Positions 33,386-46,044 are shown, counted from the first letter of the stretch. The stretch: 64,000 nt of DNA from Symsagittifera roscoffensis (GCF_963678635.1 NC_087065.1:35581807-35645806); one strand, 5' to 3'. The notes: a model not told the origin generated them from the letters alone. Translations and numbers: made by a program.

Positions 33386-33816
33386 AATCGAAACTAAGCC
33401 GGAAAAGCATGAATGAACACCCGTTGAACAAAAAGCAAACAAATCTGCCATGAAAAATTTTGAGGTACAAAAACTACGAAGCTCAAAATTTTCAAGATTC
33501 ACCCAACCCCAACACAATTGCGAATAAATAATTCTAAACTCACTTTGAACGACAAAAATGGAGGCTATTAAACCGATTTAAAACTAGCCGAAATCTTTTA
33601 TTCCATATAGAGAGTTTCAGCTAAAAAAGGCAAAAAAAATCGGAGTTGCTTACAATCAACAACTTTTATGTAAATTTGGAAAAGAACGGAAAATTAACAT
33701 GCAGATATGTTCAAAATATGTGAAGTCACCCTCGCAGAATTTACGAATTCTCACACAGGAAAATTTATTTGATTGAAAAAGTCTAGTCTTCGATTACAAA
33801 AACTTGGCTATGTGTA

Positions 33817-33895
33817 GGATTCGAATATGCGCCCTTCTGCAATCAAGAGATTTTGAGTTTCACGCACTATCCCCTCAGCCACTCAAGCTTAACAA
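33817..33895 (-). pseudogene. tRNA-like segment
   Basis: The minus strand has an A-box-like TGGCTGAGGGGATAGTG and a B-box-like TATTCGAATCC about 50 bases later. The acceptor ends do not pair. It is similar to the segment at 48.1 kb (both have GTGAAACT and TTCGAATCC). A tRNA-derived repeat is more likely than a working gene. Confidence 0.42.
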
Positions 33896-34430
33896 CCGAC
33901 AAACACTAGTCACGAATAAAACAGTTACCTATGCCAACAAATTGCCAATGCGATTCAGCATCAAATACAAATAGACTCAATTTTGCAATTAATAATTTGG
34001 AATATGACAAACTGAAGCCATCCACACTAAATTTGCAAGCAACAAATCGCAAAGCATAAAGCCACATTATGAATAAATTATGCATTTCAAAAAATTGCTA
34101 TACATATGCTATCAAAAAGCTGTAAAGGTGCCCCACCAGTATTGGGGTGCGGCACCATATAAGTGCCGCACCAATGTTTGCGAATTAGATTGGGAAAAAA
34201 AGAAGTTTCGTTCTAATAAAATAGCTTCGCAAGTGTAATCAGCACAAATACCATTTGTAACATTTGTGGTACCTGAACTTGCGTGGAAAACGTACACACG
34301 GCAATTCATAATAGTAAATCCTCACTTTCGCTTGAATTTATATTCCCACAATTACTCCGTTGTAAACGAGTTTGTAAAATACAACTACTAACTACTGTCT
34401 TTTCTTACAATGATACTTTGTTCTTTTTAG

Positions 34431-34568
34431 CTCAAACTTCTGTCATATGTGCCCATACAAACGAAATGAACGACAAAGAAATTGCGAGAAAATACGTTCA
34501 GTTAGAGTGAAGTTTGGCAAAAAGAACATCTTCGACAATCCTTACTGGAAGTGCTGGTTGCTGTGCAG
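34431..34568 (+). other. Candidate orphan exon
   Basis: Bounded by a strong acceptor (ttctttttag) and a donor (CAG before gtaaaa), with 138 bases fully open in one frame: SNFCHMCPYKRN, then SVRVKFGKKNIFDNPYWKCW. It resembles no domain I know, and no neighbouring exon was found. Confidence 0.2.
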
Positions 34569-34738
34569 GTAAAACAAAGCTCCGATAAAACCTACTATTT
34601 CGAAATCTGATACAAATTTTGAAAATGATCTTTTTTTTCTGCAAGGGACAGCTGGCGGTTGCTTATGAGCTTCGGGCAATTCAAAATTTTATATACCAGT
34701 ATCGTTCTTCGTCTCAACTTGCGGATCATAAAACACAA

Positions 34739-35271
34739 CAAGACTGCTCGTATCAGGGCGAAGCCCTGAATGTTCCGACTGCCTATTAAGGTTTATGGAG
34801 CAGTAATAACATTAGAAAATTAAAAGTAATAAAACAAAATGAAATTTTTTTTTCTAAAATTTGAAAATTTTTATGAAAACCATCCCCCCACACGCCATAT
34901 AAAGTACAAAAGGATAGATTTCGCTACTTGTAACAAATCAATTATGGCAAATAAGCTTCGGTAAACCAATTTGGAACGATTTCTAAGACGGATTAACTCT
35001 CCTCTTACGCGTTAATAGCGCGAAATACATCGCGCGTTAATTGTCCCAAATTAGCCAAAATGGCAATCTTTAAACCCCCATAACTTTACGAAAAATGATC
35101 ACAGGTGAAATATCTTTTCATATTTAAGCTCAGGACAACAATACCTTCTGAATGATACAAAAAAATTCCGTCAAAAATGGCTAGTTAAAAAGTCGAAATT
35201 TGTCTGAAGAAAAAAAAACCCACCCCGAGCACAAATATTCCGTTACTTTCGTATCGAAAGTCGGAACAACA
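34739..35271 (+). mobile_element. HINE-like element, family 2, copy C
   Basis: The best-kept copy. Palindrome CAGGGCGAAGCCCTG (34754-34768), then TGTTCCGACT; at the other end the hairpin ACTTTCGTATCGAAAGT runs into AGTCGGAACA, the exact reverse complement of TGTTCCGACT. Length about 533 bp. No coding frame. Confidence 0.78.
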
Positions 35272-35820
35272 AATGACATGTATCATGAACAGATACAAAA
35301 CACTACGACAAAATCAAAAATATCCAGACCATTGTTTCAAACAGTCAAACTTTGATATGAAATTTTTCAATACAGCCCAAATCACGGCTGAAAGAGTATC
35401 AATATACATCACTCATCACTGAAGGTCTTTTTGTTGTATATAGATATGTGTGGATCAAAATACTCTTCAATGTCTCACAAATACTCTTCTAAAAATACTC
35501 TACAACAGGAATTGCGAGTTGCTAGACATGTAGCACAGAACGCTATGACCAAATTATTGAAATGATCGAGAAGAAAACTTCAAGGATACGCTAGAAAATT
35601 CCAATACCGTATGTTTAAAAAGTATGATATTACAATAGTGAATCAAATTGGGAGTCCACTGCAGGTAAACATTGAATTCCCTTCAGTAAATTAGTCTGAA
35701 AAACGGAAACGTATAGACAATATACTCTGAGAAGCATAAACTTTTAAACAAGAACTTAAGGCATCTGAATACCTATTGAAAGCAATAGCTCTTTCCCATT
35801 TTACGAATATTTGGAAGAAT
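35272..35820. other. No recognised content
   Basis: AT-rich sequence without a credible gene or a link to the named repeats. Confidence 0.5.
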
Positions 35821-35827
35821 TATGCTA

Positions 35828-36200
35828 CCCAGAAGCGAAGCTGAGCTTCGCAAACACCAGCGAGAAAATAACAAAAAAGCAGCTCTATAAAAAGAAATAA
35901 GAAAAAGCAGAAATAAGCCTCAATTAGCAAAACTTTAGCAACGCGACTGATTCCAGTGACCTCGTGATTAACAGTCTAACGTCCTGCCCACTACGCACGG
36001 ACGTTTAATTATCAACGAACACTAGCCACAACTAAAGCACAGAGAAGAAGCTATGAAATTTCCTATGCTACAGATCGTGATTATAGCAAAAATGCCACCA
36101 CATTAGCACTTTTATTTGCGAGTTGGGTTGGAACAAAAAGTAGTTTCATACTAACACACTACGCTCGCTAAAGTTCCCAGTGTAATAACAAGCCGAAGAA
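35828..36200 (+). repeat. HINE-like family 1 fragment with tRNA-like segment
   Basis: Starts AGAAGCGAAGCTGAGCTTCG. At about 35942-36008 the minus strand reads GTAGTGGGCAGGACGTTAG, CTGTTAATC and GGTCACTGGAATC, resembling a decayed tRNA-Asn. The end (GAGTTGGGTTGGAACAAAAA, ACTACGCTCGCTAAAG) matches ends at 34.2 and 48.5 kb, so this may be a subfamily with a different right end. Confidence 0.4.
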
Positions 36201-36204
36201 CAAA

Positions 36205-36740
36205 CAAGACTGCTTGTATATCAGAGCGCAGCCCTGCGTGTTCCTACTGCGTTTTAAGGCTATTTAAAAACTTTGTGGTTGAGGTATTGACGAAATAATA
36301 ATAAAAAAAATTTTTGTTGTTCGTTTTTTTTCCGTCAATTTATCCCCCAAAAAATGATGTAAACTACAAAGGAATGTACTTAACGTCGTGTATCCTAACA
36401 ATAGAACCAATGACTTGCCTCAAATCAGTTTGGATCGCATTAAGCTACAGGTTACGCGTGTTATAAAAACGTTTAAGGTTAAAACATTCCGTTTTTAGCA
36501 CGAATCGATAGCGATCAGTAAAATCAATTGAGAGCACAATGCCTTCAATTTTACTATGAAGGGGATCAAGTTGGAGAAACCTATTGAAATTGGAAAAAAG
36601 GCCAAGGCTAGAACGGTCAATAAATTCCTTAGAGAGGTAAAAGCCATAGTGTATAAATGAGTTTGCTATTTTAAAAATTGATGGTGGTTTACATTTTGAA
36701 AACGGCTATTTGGAAAAAGTTGGCGATTGGAATAAAACTC
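36205..36740 (+). mobile_element. HINE-like element, family 2, diverged copy D
   Basis: Begins CAAGACTGCTTGTATATCAG with a damaged palindrome (GAGCGCAGCCCTG). The body follows the family order (TCCCCC, GTAAACTACAAAGGAATG, ATCAGTTTGGATCGCATTAA, GGTTACGCG) at low identity. It ends near GGCTATTTGGAAAAAGTTGG, where other copies have GGCTAGTTAAAAAGTC. Confidence 0.5.
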
Positions 36741-36949
36741 AACCCGGCGAGCAAACTTCGGCGAAACCAAAACATATCGACTCCTCGTAAAACAGTACAT
36801 GTAAAAAATAAGATATTTCCAAAAATCACAACCAAAACTAATGGTAGTATACCACCCTTGAATTAACTAACACTAGCAAGCGTGTCTCCGTTCAATGATC
36901 AATCGACTCGCAAAAATATGATTAATTTTCTAATCAAGTTGAGCCATAT

Positions 36950-39340
36950 TGTCAATCGGTTTGAAAAATTTTACATTTCATAGATCGAATCGGTATGCTA
37001 CAAGTTAAGTTTTACTAAACAAGCTATTCAAGCGATGAAATTTTGAAATATTTCAGATGATTTCATGAAAGCAAATCGGATGGCCAAAACCTTTTAAAAA
37101 ATTTCCGAGCAAGCTACTACAGCTAATTAACTTTAGATTATTTCAAGTTATTGCATGAAGCGAATCGGATTTCCGCGAAAATAACACGCTATTCGGATTT
37201 CCGCGAATTGTATTTCCGAGAAGTGTTTCTAGCAAGCTATTCAAGCTATGTAATTTTGAAAGTTATTTCATCAAGCAAATCGGATTTTAACAAAACTTGA
37301 TTTTCAAAAAAAAATTAAGTTTTTATAGCCAGCTTTTCAAGGGATAAAAATTTGGAAATTTTCAAATGTTTTCATGGAGCGAATTGGTTCGCAGAAAATT
37401 TTTGTTTTTCTTCAGCAAGTTCATCAAGCTGAGAAATTTGGAAATAAATCAAGTTATTTCAAACCAAATAAGTGCACGAAAATATTATAAGTTTTTATAA
37501 GGAAGTCATAAAACATGTCATAAATCAAGTTATTTGAAACCAGTTTAAGTTTTTTAAGCAAGTCGTATAACTTTGAAATCTTTTAAGTTATTTCATGAAA
37601 CAAATCTGATGGCGAAAATCTCAAGTTTTTCTAAGCAAGCTACAACAGCTAAGAACCTTTGAATTATTTCAGGTTATTGTATGAAACCATTAGTCCGCGA
37701 AAAAATGAAGTTTTTCATAAGCAAGTTGTTTAAGCAAGGAAACTTTGCAATATTTCAAGTTATTTAAAAGGCCAAATCGGTTCGAAAAAAGTTCCAGTTC
37801 TTCTAAGCCAGCTATGAAGCTTTAAAATCTGTCAAGTTATTTCTTGAAACGAAACAGATGGCAAAATATTTAAGTTTTTCTATTGAAACCATTCACGATA
37901 ACACTTTGAAATACTTCAAGATAATTAATAGAGCGATTCGGTCCGCAAAAAAAAATCACGTTATTCTAAGCAGGGTATTCAAGCTATGAAACTTAATCTA
38001 TGAAGTTAATCTAAAAAAAATAACGTTAATTTATGAAGCAAACAGGATTTCGAAATTAAACATTTTCTTAGCCAGATATTCAAGCGATGAAATTTTGAAA
38101 AGATTCAAATCAATTCATGGAGCCAATTGGTTCCCAGAAAAACCTTGTTTTTCTTCATCAAGTTAATCCAGCTAAAAAATTTTGAAATGAATCAAGTTAT
38201 TTCAGGCCAACTTGGTTCACGAAAAGTTTTAGTTTTTATAAGCACGCAATGCAACTTTAAATTCTTTCAATTTATTTCATGAAGCGAATCGGATGGAAAA
38301 AAACTAAGCAAGCTATTCAAGTTAGGAAACTTTGAAGAATTTCAAGTTACTTTAAGACCAAATCGGTTCAAGAAAAACTCAAGTTTTCTTAAGCCAGCCA
38401 TCAAACTTTAAAAGATGTCAAATTATTTCTTGAAACGAATCGAATGGCGAAAAAAAGCAAGTTTACTTTTGCAATCATTGACGCCATAACATATTAAAAT
38501 AATTTTGTAAATTCCTTCATAGACTGAATCGGTACGCAATACGTTTTTTATTAAGCAAGCTATTCAAGTAATGAAATTTTGAAATATTTCAAGTTAGTTC
38601 ACTAAACCAATCGGATGACAAAAAGTTTTTCTTAGCAAGCTATGCAAGCTGTGAAAGTTTGAAACGTTTCGAATGTTTTCGAGGAGCGAATTGGTTCGCA
38701 AAATTTCATAATTTTCTAAAGCACTTTTTCAAGCTAAGAAACCTTAATACTCCAAGTTAGTCTATCGGTCGGTGATGAAACTGAGTTTCTCTATCTGTGA
38801 TTTGTTAAAATTTTTCCTAGCAAGCTATTCAAGCGTTAAAACTTGAAGTGTTTAAAAATTTGAAGTTATTTTAGAGCAAATCGGATGGCAAAAAATTTGA
38901 CGTTTTCCATTGAAGCCATTTAAGCGATGAAAAATTAAAATATTTCAAGTTATTCCATAGACCACATGGGATCGCAGAAAGTTCAAGTTTTCTTTAAGCA
39001 AGCTTATCATTTTAAGTAATGTAAGCAAAATTATCAAGCTATGAAACTGCGAAATTTTTTTAGTGTTTCATGAAGTCCGTTGAAAAAAATTGAAGTGTTT
39101 GTTAAGCAAGTTAATCAGCTGTGGAAGATTCCAAATAATTTAATGAACCAAATAGGCTTGCGAAAAAAAAAAAATTTCTGAGCAAGCTATTCAAGCGAAG
39201 AAACTTTGAAATATTTCAAGTTAAATCATTCACCCCATCGTATTGCGAAAAGTTAGTTTTCCCAAGCAAGCTACTCACTCATAGAAATTTCGAAATATTT
39301 CTAGTTAATTCATAAAACATTCTGTAAACGCGAAAATGTT
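36950..39340. repeat. Degenerate tandem repeat, period about 85-100 bp
   Basis: Some two dozen diverged units built on AAGCAAGCTATTCAAGC, ATGAAACTTTGAAATATTTC, AAGTTATTTCATGAAGC and GAATCGGATGGCGAAAA, in the same direction throughout. Units differ by many substitutions and small indels, so this is much older than the 0-11.8 kb satellite and unrelated to it. No coding frame survives. Confidence 0.85.
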
Positions 39341-39678
39341 TATAAAAATTGGGCAGGTACTCCTATTCTTGAAGTTAAATCGAGTTCATCTTGTTTAAAA
39401 GAATTTCGGATTTCTTTTAAGAAGGATTCTGTAATATTCCAGCTAAGAAGAGTTTCGGACTTCTTTCAAAAAGAATTCTACTATTACAGCTGGTTTAACA
39501 AATCTAGAGTGTCATTTGATCTTTACTGAATAGTTCTAGAAAATTTTAGATTCAAAATATTTTCTTAAATGTTGAGCTCAATGATCGCTTTAATCATTGC
39601 ATTGCGCCTTATGGCAGCTAAAATATGGCATTAATTTTTTTGTCATTCGATTATTATATAAGAAGAGTTCCAATTGCT

Positions 39679-40106
39679 TCACTCATTTATTTCAACGTTT
39701 GATTTAGGATTGTCTGAAACAATGACTGAAGATAAGAAATCATTGTACAGAGTTCTGAAAGATCCGCCACCTGGAACATGATGTCCTCCGTCGTGTTGGA
39801 AAAAGGTAGCATTTTTGAATATCAGACTCAATTGTTCTCCTTCCTGCCAATCTATAACCTTATCTTCTACACCAGAAACAAACAAAATTGGCAGCTGGAT
39901 TTCCCTCAAAGTTTCTTGTTTCTCTTTCACGCGATTCAGCATTGGACATCCAAACAACATTGCAAACTTGATGCATTTTGGAGCTTCTCCTCTGGAGGCA
40001 CAGAGCATGCAGAAAATTGAAGCGCCTTGTGAGAAGCCGACAATACCATCGGGATTGTTTTCTTTGATCAATTTTTCCAGGTGATCCAAACTTTCTTCCA
40101 CGCCAC
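39679..40106 (-). CDS. OVCA2: OVCA2 exon 2
   Basis: Follows the acceptor ttgggcag. It carries the nucleophile, acid and base motifs and the stop codon. The C-terminal tail after SFRTLYNDFLSS (about 20 residues) is not conserved. Confidence 0.93.
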
Positions 40107-43100
40107 CTGCCCAAGAGCCTCAGATTAAACTGATTGAAAAGCTGCCTCAAGCAAACTTTATCATACCTACAATTTACTTTAAAAAATTTGCCGTCGAACT
40201 GTAAACACAGAGGCGAAGCAGAGCTTCGCACCACTTGCGATGCAACAATAATAACTCAAGCAAAAAATTATCCAAAAATCAGATAACAAAAATGTTGCGA
40301 AAACATTTTAAAAATTATATAAGCAACAAAATCAGCGTACCCACAACATACTTTTTAAACATGATTGCTACGCATCGAAGTATTCCGAAGACACGCGATC
40401 GAACCATGGGTAAAATGCATTGGTAAACAAACTGCAATGATGAAAGAACCAAAAACCACTAACTCTGATTTACTTTTTAAATTAGCAAATGAAAGACACA
40501 TAACTAACAAACAACAATATCAATTTTTCAGAAACCTAAACAAATAAGATTAGAAACACAACAAATGTGATCTGAAAAAAATAAAAACGATTCTAAAAAA
40601 ACACTACTAACAATGAGAAATTTCGCAAAAATTTTCTAAAATCAATTCCAGAATCATTCAAAAACTTAAAACATATTTTTTATGAGTTCGAAAAATAAAT
40701 TCAAAAAACGAATGAAACAAAAAAAAACACAAATCAGACACTGTTTATTCAAAAAATCAAATGATTTTGAACAGCTATGAAGCCAAAAAGACGCCAATTT
40801 TCATTTCCAAAAAAATCCGATCAAAGAGCAACAAGTTGACTGAAAAAACGGTTTACCAAAAAATAAAACGAGAAATAAACAAGCATAAGCCGTTGAACTA
40901 TTTTTAGAAATATGTAGCCCAAAAACAGATCAAATTTAACTAAACGTGACAAAAAATTGACACAATTTCCTAATTAGCGAACAAAAAAAAAGAAAAAAAA
41001 GATAAGTTCATCAAGCAATTCTGATATAAATCAACAAAAATTTTTATATTGAAAAATTCTGATTTGATAGCAATTCAAGCTTGCTTGGGGCCTGTTTTAA
41101 CCATCCTAATACAATGAAACTACGAAAAATTGGTGGAACAAAACATTAGCAGACAGCAACTCAAATTGACTTTGCAAAACGATAAATTCGACTAGCAAAT
41201 TTAAAATGAATAATCAAAACTTTAATTTAATTATTTCTGATTCGCTGGCAATTCAGGCTTGCTTGGTTCACGTTTTTTTAATTGAAACAGCTGCATTTCA
41301 AAACAATATGGGCGTAAAAACAATGAGAACATTTTCAATAGTAGAAAAGCTTAACAGAAAAACGAACAAAAAACTTGCGAAACACAAACTTAAATAGCTA
41401 CACTAGAAAAAATCTGATGAAAACAGCTGATTGAACAAACAAAAGCAATAAAGGTTTTAACCAAAATTAATTTGCACACCAAAAACTAAGCCAAAAAACA
41501 CTTGAAAAAATTCTTTTTTTTTTCATTTTCAAAAAACTTTTTGTTTTATTAGGAAAGGTCTGGCGAAATGATCTAGATGTGTCCTGAACACTCTGTGAGA
41601 CTTCAAACATTCTTATTAAAACTTGCGTATCGCAAGGCTAACAAGTTCCCAAATTTGTTTTGCATTCATTGTGTTAGTAAATTAGCTTATCAAAACAATA
41701 TGGGTTAAAAAGCAATGAGAACATATTTTGAATTGTTGTAGAAAATCTTAGAAGATAAATGATAAAATAATTGCGAAACACACAAACACAAGTGTACCTA
41801 CACCAGAAAAATCTGATGAAAACAGCTGATTGAACAAACAACAGCGTTAAAGGTTAAAACCTAAATTATTTCGCAAACCGAAAAGAAAGCCGAAAAAAAT
41901 TCAAAAAAAAACTTTTTTTCATTTTTTTAAAAAATTTCTTTTCTAGTACGAAAGGTCTGGGAAAGTGATCTGGATGTGTCCAAAACACTCTGAGAGACTT
42001 CAAACATTCTTATTAGAACCAACAAAACTGATTGAAAAAATCATTCAAAAAATGAGGCGACGGAATTAAAGCCGACCTTCACGTGCCGCAAAAAAACCGA
42101 AATTTTTTGGCACTAAAGTACTATAAAAAATCTCAGAACAATCACACAAGGCCTATACTTAACCTAACATGCACACACTACATTATCCTTTAAATTAAAT
42201 CATGTGGCAAAAAAACGTGCAAATTCTGTGGACAAAGCTGTTTACGGGAAAAAAAGTCTGAAACCCGGTTGCAATACCCTTGCTTATCGCAAGGCTAACA
42301 AGTTCCCAAATTGGTTTTGCATTCATTGTGTCAGTAAATTAGCTTATCAAAACAATATGGGTTAAAAAGCAATGAGAACATATTTTCAATTGTTGTAGAA
42401 AATCTTAGAAGAAAAATAACAAAAGAATTGCGAAACACACAAACACAAGTGTACCTACACCAGAAAAAATCTGACGAAAACAGCTGATTGAACAAACAAC
42501 AGCGTTAAAAGGTTAAAACCTAAATTATTTCGCAAACCGAAAAGAAAGCCGAAAAAAAAACATTTTGAAAAAAAATTCAAAAACAAATTTTTTTGTTCAT
42601 TTTAAAAACTTCATTCCGAAAATGAGCCGACGGATTTAAAGTCGACACTCAAGTGCCGGAAAACTACTAAAATTTTCTGGCACAAAAGTACTATAAATAG
42701 AACTCAGAACAATCACAAAAGGTCCATAGTTAACCTAACATGCACATACTGCATTATCCTTTAAAGTAAAACACATATGAAAACACGTGCGAATTCTGTG
42801 GAGAAATTTGTTTACGCGAAAATAAGTATAGTAACTGGTTGCAATACCCTTGCTTATCGCAAGGGTAACAAGTTCAGAAATGTGTTTCGTTAAGTTGGTT
42901 AAGAAAATTAGTTTAACAAAAATAAACAAAAAAAATTGCGAAAAACAAAAACAATTAACTAAACCCGAAAGAATCTGGCTAAGACAACTGATTGAAGAAA
43001 CGAAAGCGTTAAGGTTAAAACTAAATATACTTTGCAAAGCGAAAAAAAAAGCCAAAAAAGAAAAAAATTTGAAAAAATATTTTTTTAAATTTTTTTTTCT

Positions 43101-43782
43101 TTTTTCAAAAACTTCACTTTTATTAGGAAAAGTCTGGAGAAGTGATCTAGGTTTGCTCAAAACATTCTGTGAGACTTCAACCAATTTTATAAAAACCATC
43201 AAAAAGTAATTGAAAAAAAATAATTCGGAAAATGAGACGACGGAATTGGCACAAAATGCTATAAAAAGAGCTCATAACAATCTCACAAGGCCCATACCAA
43301 ACCTAACGTGCACATACTATATTATTCTTCACAGTAAAACACGTGCGAATTCTGTGGACAAAGTTGTTTACGGGAAAAAAAGTCTAGTACCCAGTTGCAA
43401 TACCCTTGCTTATCGCATGGGTAACAAGTGAACAAATTTGTTTCGTAAACTTTGTTGCAGAAACTTAGCTTATCTTTCCACTGCTTTTTTGCTGCATTGC
43501 TTGGCGAATTAGAGGTATTGAAGGTATTCTATAAGTGATATAATGTTTAATGTCCAATATGATTTAACTTCTACCTGGTTCCAAATGACGGTCAGTCTTG
43601 TCGGCGAAGTACCATCCAAGGTTCCCCGATTCGAATCCTGGTTGATTTATCTCGTGAGGAGCGTCGACAAACACTACTTCAAGCTTGAACTTCTTGATCA
43701 ACTTCCGAAACCCACCTGTAGATTGTCGGAAAACTTGTGAGTTCTGACCAAAACCATGTAGAAATAACACTTTCATTGGCAT
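39679..43782 (-). CDS. OVCA2: OVCA2/FSH1-family serine hydrolase, two exons
   Basis: Small alpha/beta hydrolase; family members act as carboxyl esterases on acyl esters, usually in the cytosol. Exons are 43575-43782 and 39679-40106. They join in phase 1 through a split GGT codon (HLEP-G-GVEESLDH), giving 211 residues, close to the family's usual 210-230. Residues 3-12 form the first strand and oxyanion region (MKVLFLHGFGQNS). The nucleophile elbow GFSQG is at 93-97 (Ser95), the acid is Asp151 in GVEDKVI, and the base is His178 in DGGHHVPGG, so the triad is complete. The order and spacing fit FSH1/OVCA2 rather than other hydrolases. The intron is 3.5 kb and filled with repeats. No acceptor-like site lies close before the ATG. 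Confidence 0.93.
40205..43430 (+). repeat. HINE-like family 1 material in the OVCA2 intron, tandemly repeated
   Basis: Left end at 40208 (GGCGAAGCAGAGCTTCGCAC, CTTGCGATGCAA). Three right ends with full hairpins sit at about 42225-42295, 42805-42872 and 43355-43425. A segment with CAGCTGATTGAACAAACAA and GGTTAAAACC occurs near 41425, 41825, 42480 and, more diverged, 42980. Repeat spacings of about 670, 560 and 550 bp suggest tandem growth of the element's right half. The frames at 42735-43202 and 42850-43209 are lysine- or phenylalanine-rich and lie on these repeats, so I do not call them genes. Confidence 0.65.
43575..43782 (-). CDS. OVCA2: OVCA2 exon 1
   Basis: Starts at ATG and gives 69 residues plus one base, ending before gtagaagt. 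It includes GWYFADKTDRHLEP; the W-Y/F block is typical of the family just before the nucleophile region. A second in-frame Met at residue 3 is an alternative start. Confidence 0.92.
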
Positions 43783-44329
43783 TTTTGCAAATTTGGAACT
43801 CTACATGAACGTTTACATAACTGATCCACGTCGAATATTTCGCTTCATCAAAATTATATGAAACGTGAACAATACTTTATTCAGAAATCAGTTTTATTCA
43901 GTTTCTTGTTGACATCAACCCACCATATTACCAAAATCTTGTTCCAAACACATAGGGCGGACGACCTTAAATTCGGGTGTGTTTCATTCCAGGCAAAATC
44001 AGACAAAACAAATCAGCGCCAAATGGTTTCAAAAGATATCTCATTTGACACCACTGAGTCGAGATTCGTGCTGCAATGACCAATTGCGAAATACTGTCGC
44101 CAGTGGAGAGTAAAAAAAATGATCGAACAATATTAATTTTCAGAAATTAATTTGTAATTATCAAAAAATGGCACAGTGAATAAAATGAACTGGAGTTGTC
44201 ATTTCACCTACTTGTCAGTCTTATTCGACTAATGAGACTTATATTATTGTATAATGTTTATATTACATTAGAGCGAATAAGAGGTTTTACCAAAAATCTG
44301 GTCTATAAATTTTTTCTATATCGAGATAT

Positions 44330-45360
44330 TACCACCGGTTGGTATCGGTCTGTCAAATAATTTTCAAATGGTTTGAAAATTATTTATGAGACCGATACTA
44401 ACTGGTGGAAATTGGTGAAATTTCAAGAAACTGGGTTAAAATGCCTCAAGGTTCGATCTTGGGTCCACTTCTTTTCCTTACATATATTAATGATCTGCCG
44501 TCATTGTAAATGTACAGAAGTCTTTCTCTTTGCAGATGATACAAATATAACTGCAGTCCATTGTCAAAATGAGTCATTTCAAGCCGATCTAGATATTATA
44601 AGTAACTGGCTAAGTGATAATAAATTGGTGTTGAACCTTGACAAATTTTTCAAATGGATCTAAACTATCAACAATATAATATGAAACATCAATTTGTAAT
44701 GAGCGATGATTTGATTTAAAAAAGGTAACTGTTGTAAATAGTTAGGCATACAACTTGATTCGCGTTTGTCGTTTAAATCTCAAGTTAAATATGTACTTTC
44801 AAGGCTGGGGAAGCAATGCGGTGTGATTTATAAGCTGTGACATTATGTACCAAGAAAGCAATAGATTAATTATTTTCAAAGCAACACAATTCCAATTATT
44901 CAATATGGAATTTTACTATGGCTGTATAAATTTTTCAAATCTAAACGCAATCATTTTAAGGCTAAAAAAATCACAAAGCTCATTTATTAAAAAAATTGCT
45001 TATTCGGAGGAACTTCGTTCTGAAGGAAGTTAACCTGATCAAAAGCAATAATGTTGACCTTCCCCATTGGTTCCTTCTGTCACTTAACTCACTCGAGATT
45101 GTTTCACTAATCCACCAATTGTAAAAAATGTTCAATTATTAAGATAACTTTTTAGCCCTATTTTTTTTTGTTTGTGAAGTGATTTATTGTTATAAAAGTT
45201 GGCGATTTTAAAATATATTATTATGCTAACTTAGGGCAGCGTTTTGAGACCCTATCGGGTCCGCTTGCTGTCCTCTCGGGGTTAAATTTATTGAATATTG
45301 TCTAAATACATGATGCACTTGCTTTAAACTCGCAAGAAATAAATTCTTTCCTTGTCTGAA
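44330..45360 (+). pseudogene. Decayed LINE, reverse transcriptase and 3' end
   Basis: MPQGSILGPLLFLTYINDLP (44437-44500), a frameshift, then VFLFADDTNIT and ISNWLSDNKLVLNLDK. These are reverse-transcriptase blocks around the active-site FADD, with the typical spacing. Further frames to 45040 match the post-RT region only loosely. The stretch after 45230 (GGGTCCGCTTGCTGTCCTCT) may be its 3' end. It is non-functional and lies between OVCA2 and the PWWP/IBD gene. Confidence 0.8.
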
Positions 45361-46044
45361 AATTTTTTCTATCCAAGCTCAAAGTTGGTGAATGTTGAAT
45401 CTTGATTTCCCACCACTTGTATAAAAATACAAACACTTGGATAATAAAAAAAGCAAACAGAAAGCATTTATGAGCAAATTCCCAGCGTTCCTAAACTAAT
45501 AAAAAAATCAGACCGATACAAGTCTTCTTCAACGTGGACAAATGTCACCTAGTTAAAAAACATATTTTTTTTGAGATTTTTTCAAAAAAAAACGATGATG
45601 CTCCAATCCAATAACTACTTAATTACATTCATACTATTCAAAAACTCTTTCAAACACCAAAACTACAAAAACTTTGTGTTCTCAGCACTTTTTTGAACTC
45701 AAATGACACGTACAATACAGTAGTTCAAAATGTGCTGGAAACTTCAACACTTCAGGTTTTTATGAGTCAAAATCACTTCGTTCTTTTACATTAAAAAACA
45801 CAGAAATTGACAAAAATCTGCGAACGAACTTTGACGCTTTTTTCTCGGAGCTATCAAGTCCGGCTAATTGAACTTGCTCTCTCAACACTACTTTCAGACC
45901 TCGAATTTCAACATTTGATTGTCTTAAATAACAAATCTAATACATAAACAGATCTATAATAAAAGCAACTGCAAAGCACAAATCAAAACACAATAGGAAC
46001 AATTAGCACAAATTTTCAGTTTTCTATATAATTGCATGAGAAGC
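45361..46044. other. No recognised gene
   Basis: AT-rich. 45760-45790 (AAAATCACTTCGTTCTTTTA) matches a dispersed motif also seen at 57.0 and 63.97 kb. Confidence 0.45.

Noticed and set aside
42735-43209. Two long overlapping frames on opposite strands in the OVCA2 intron
   Set aside because: They are A/T-rich repeat sequence: Lys-rich one way, Phe-rich the other, with no domain.
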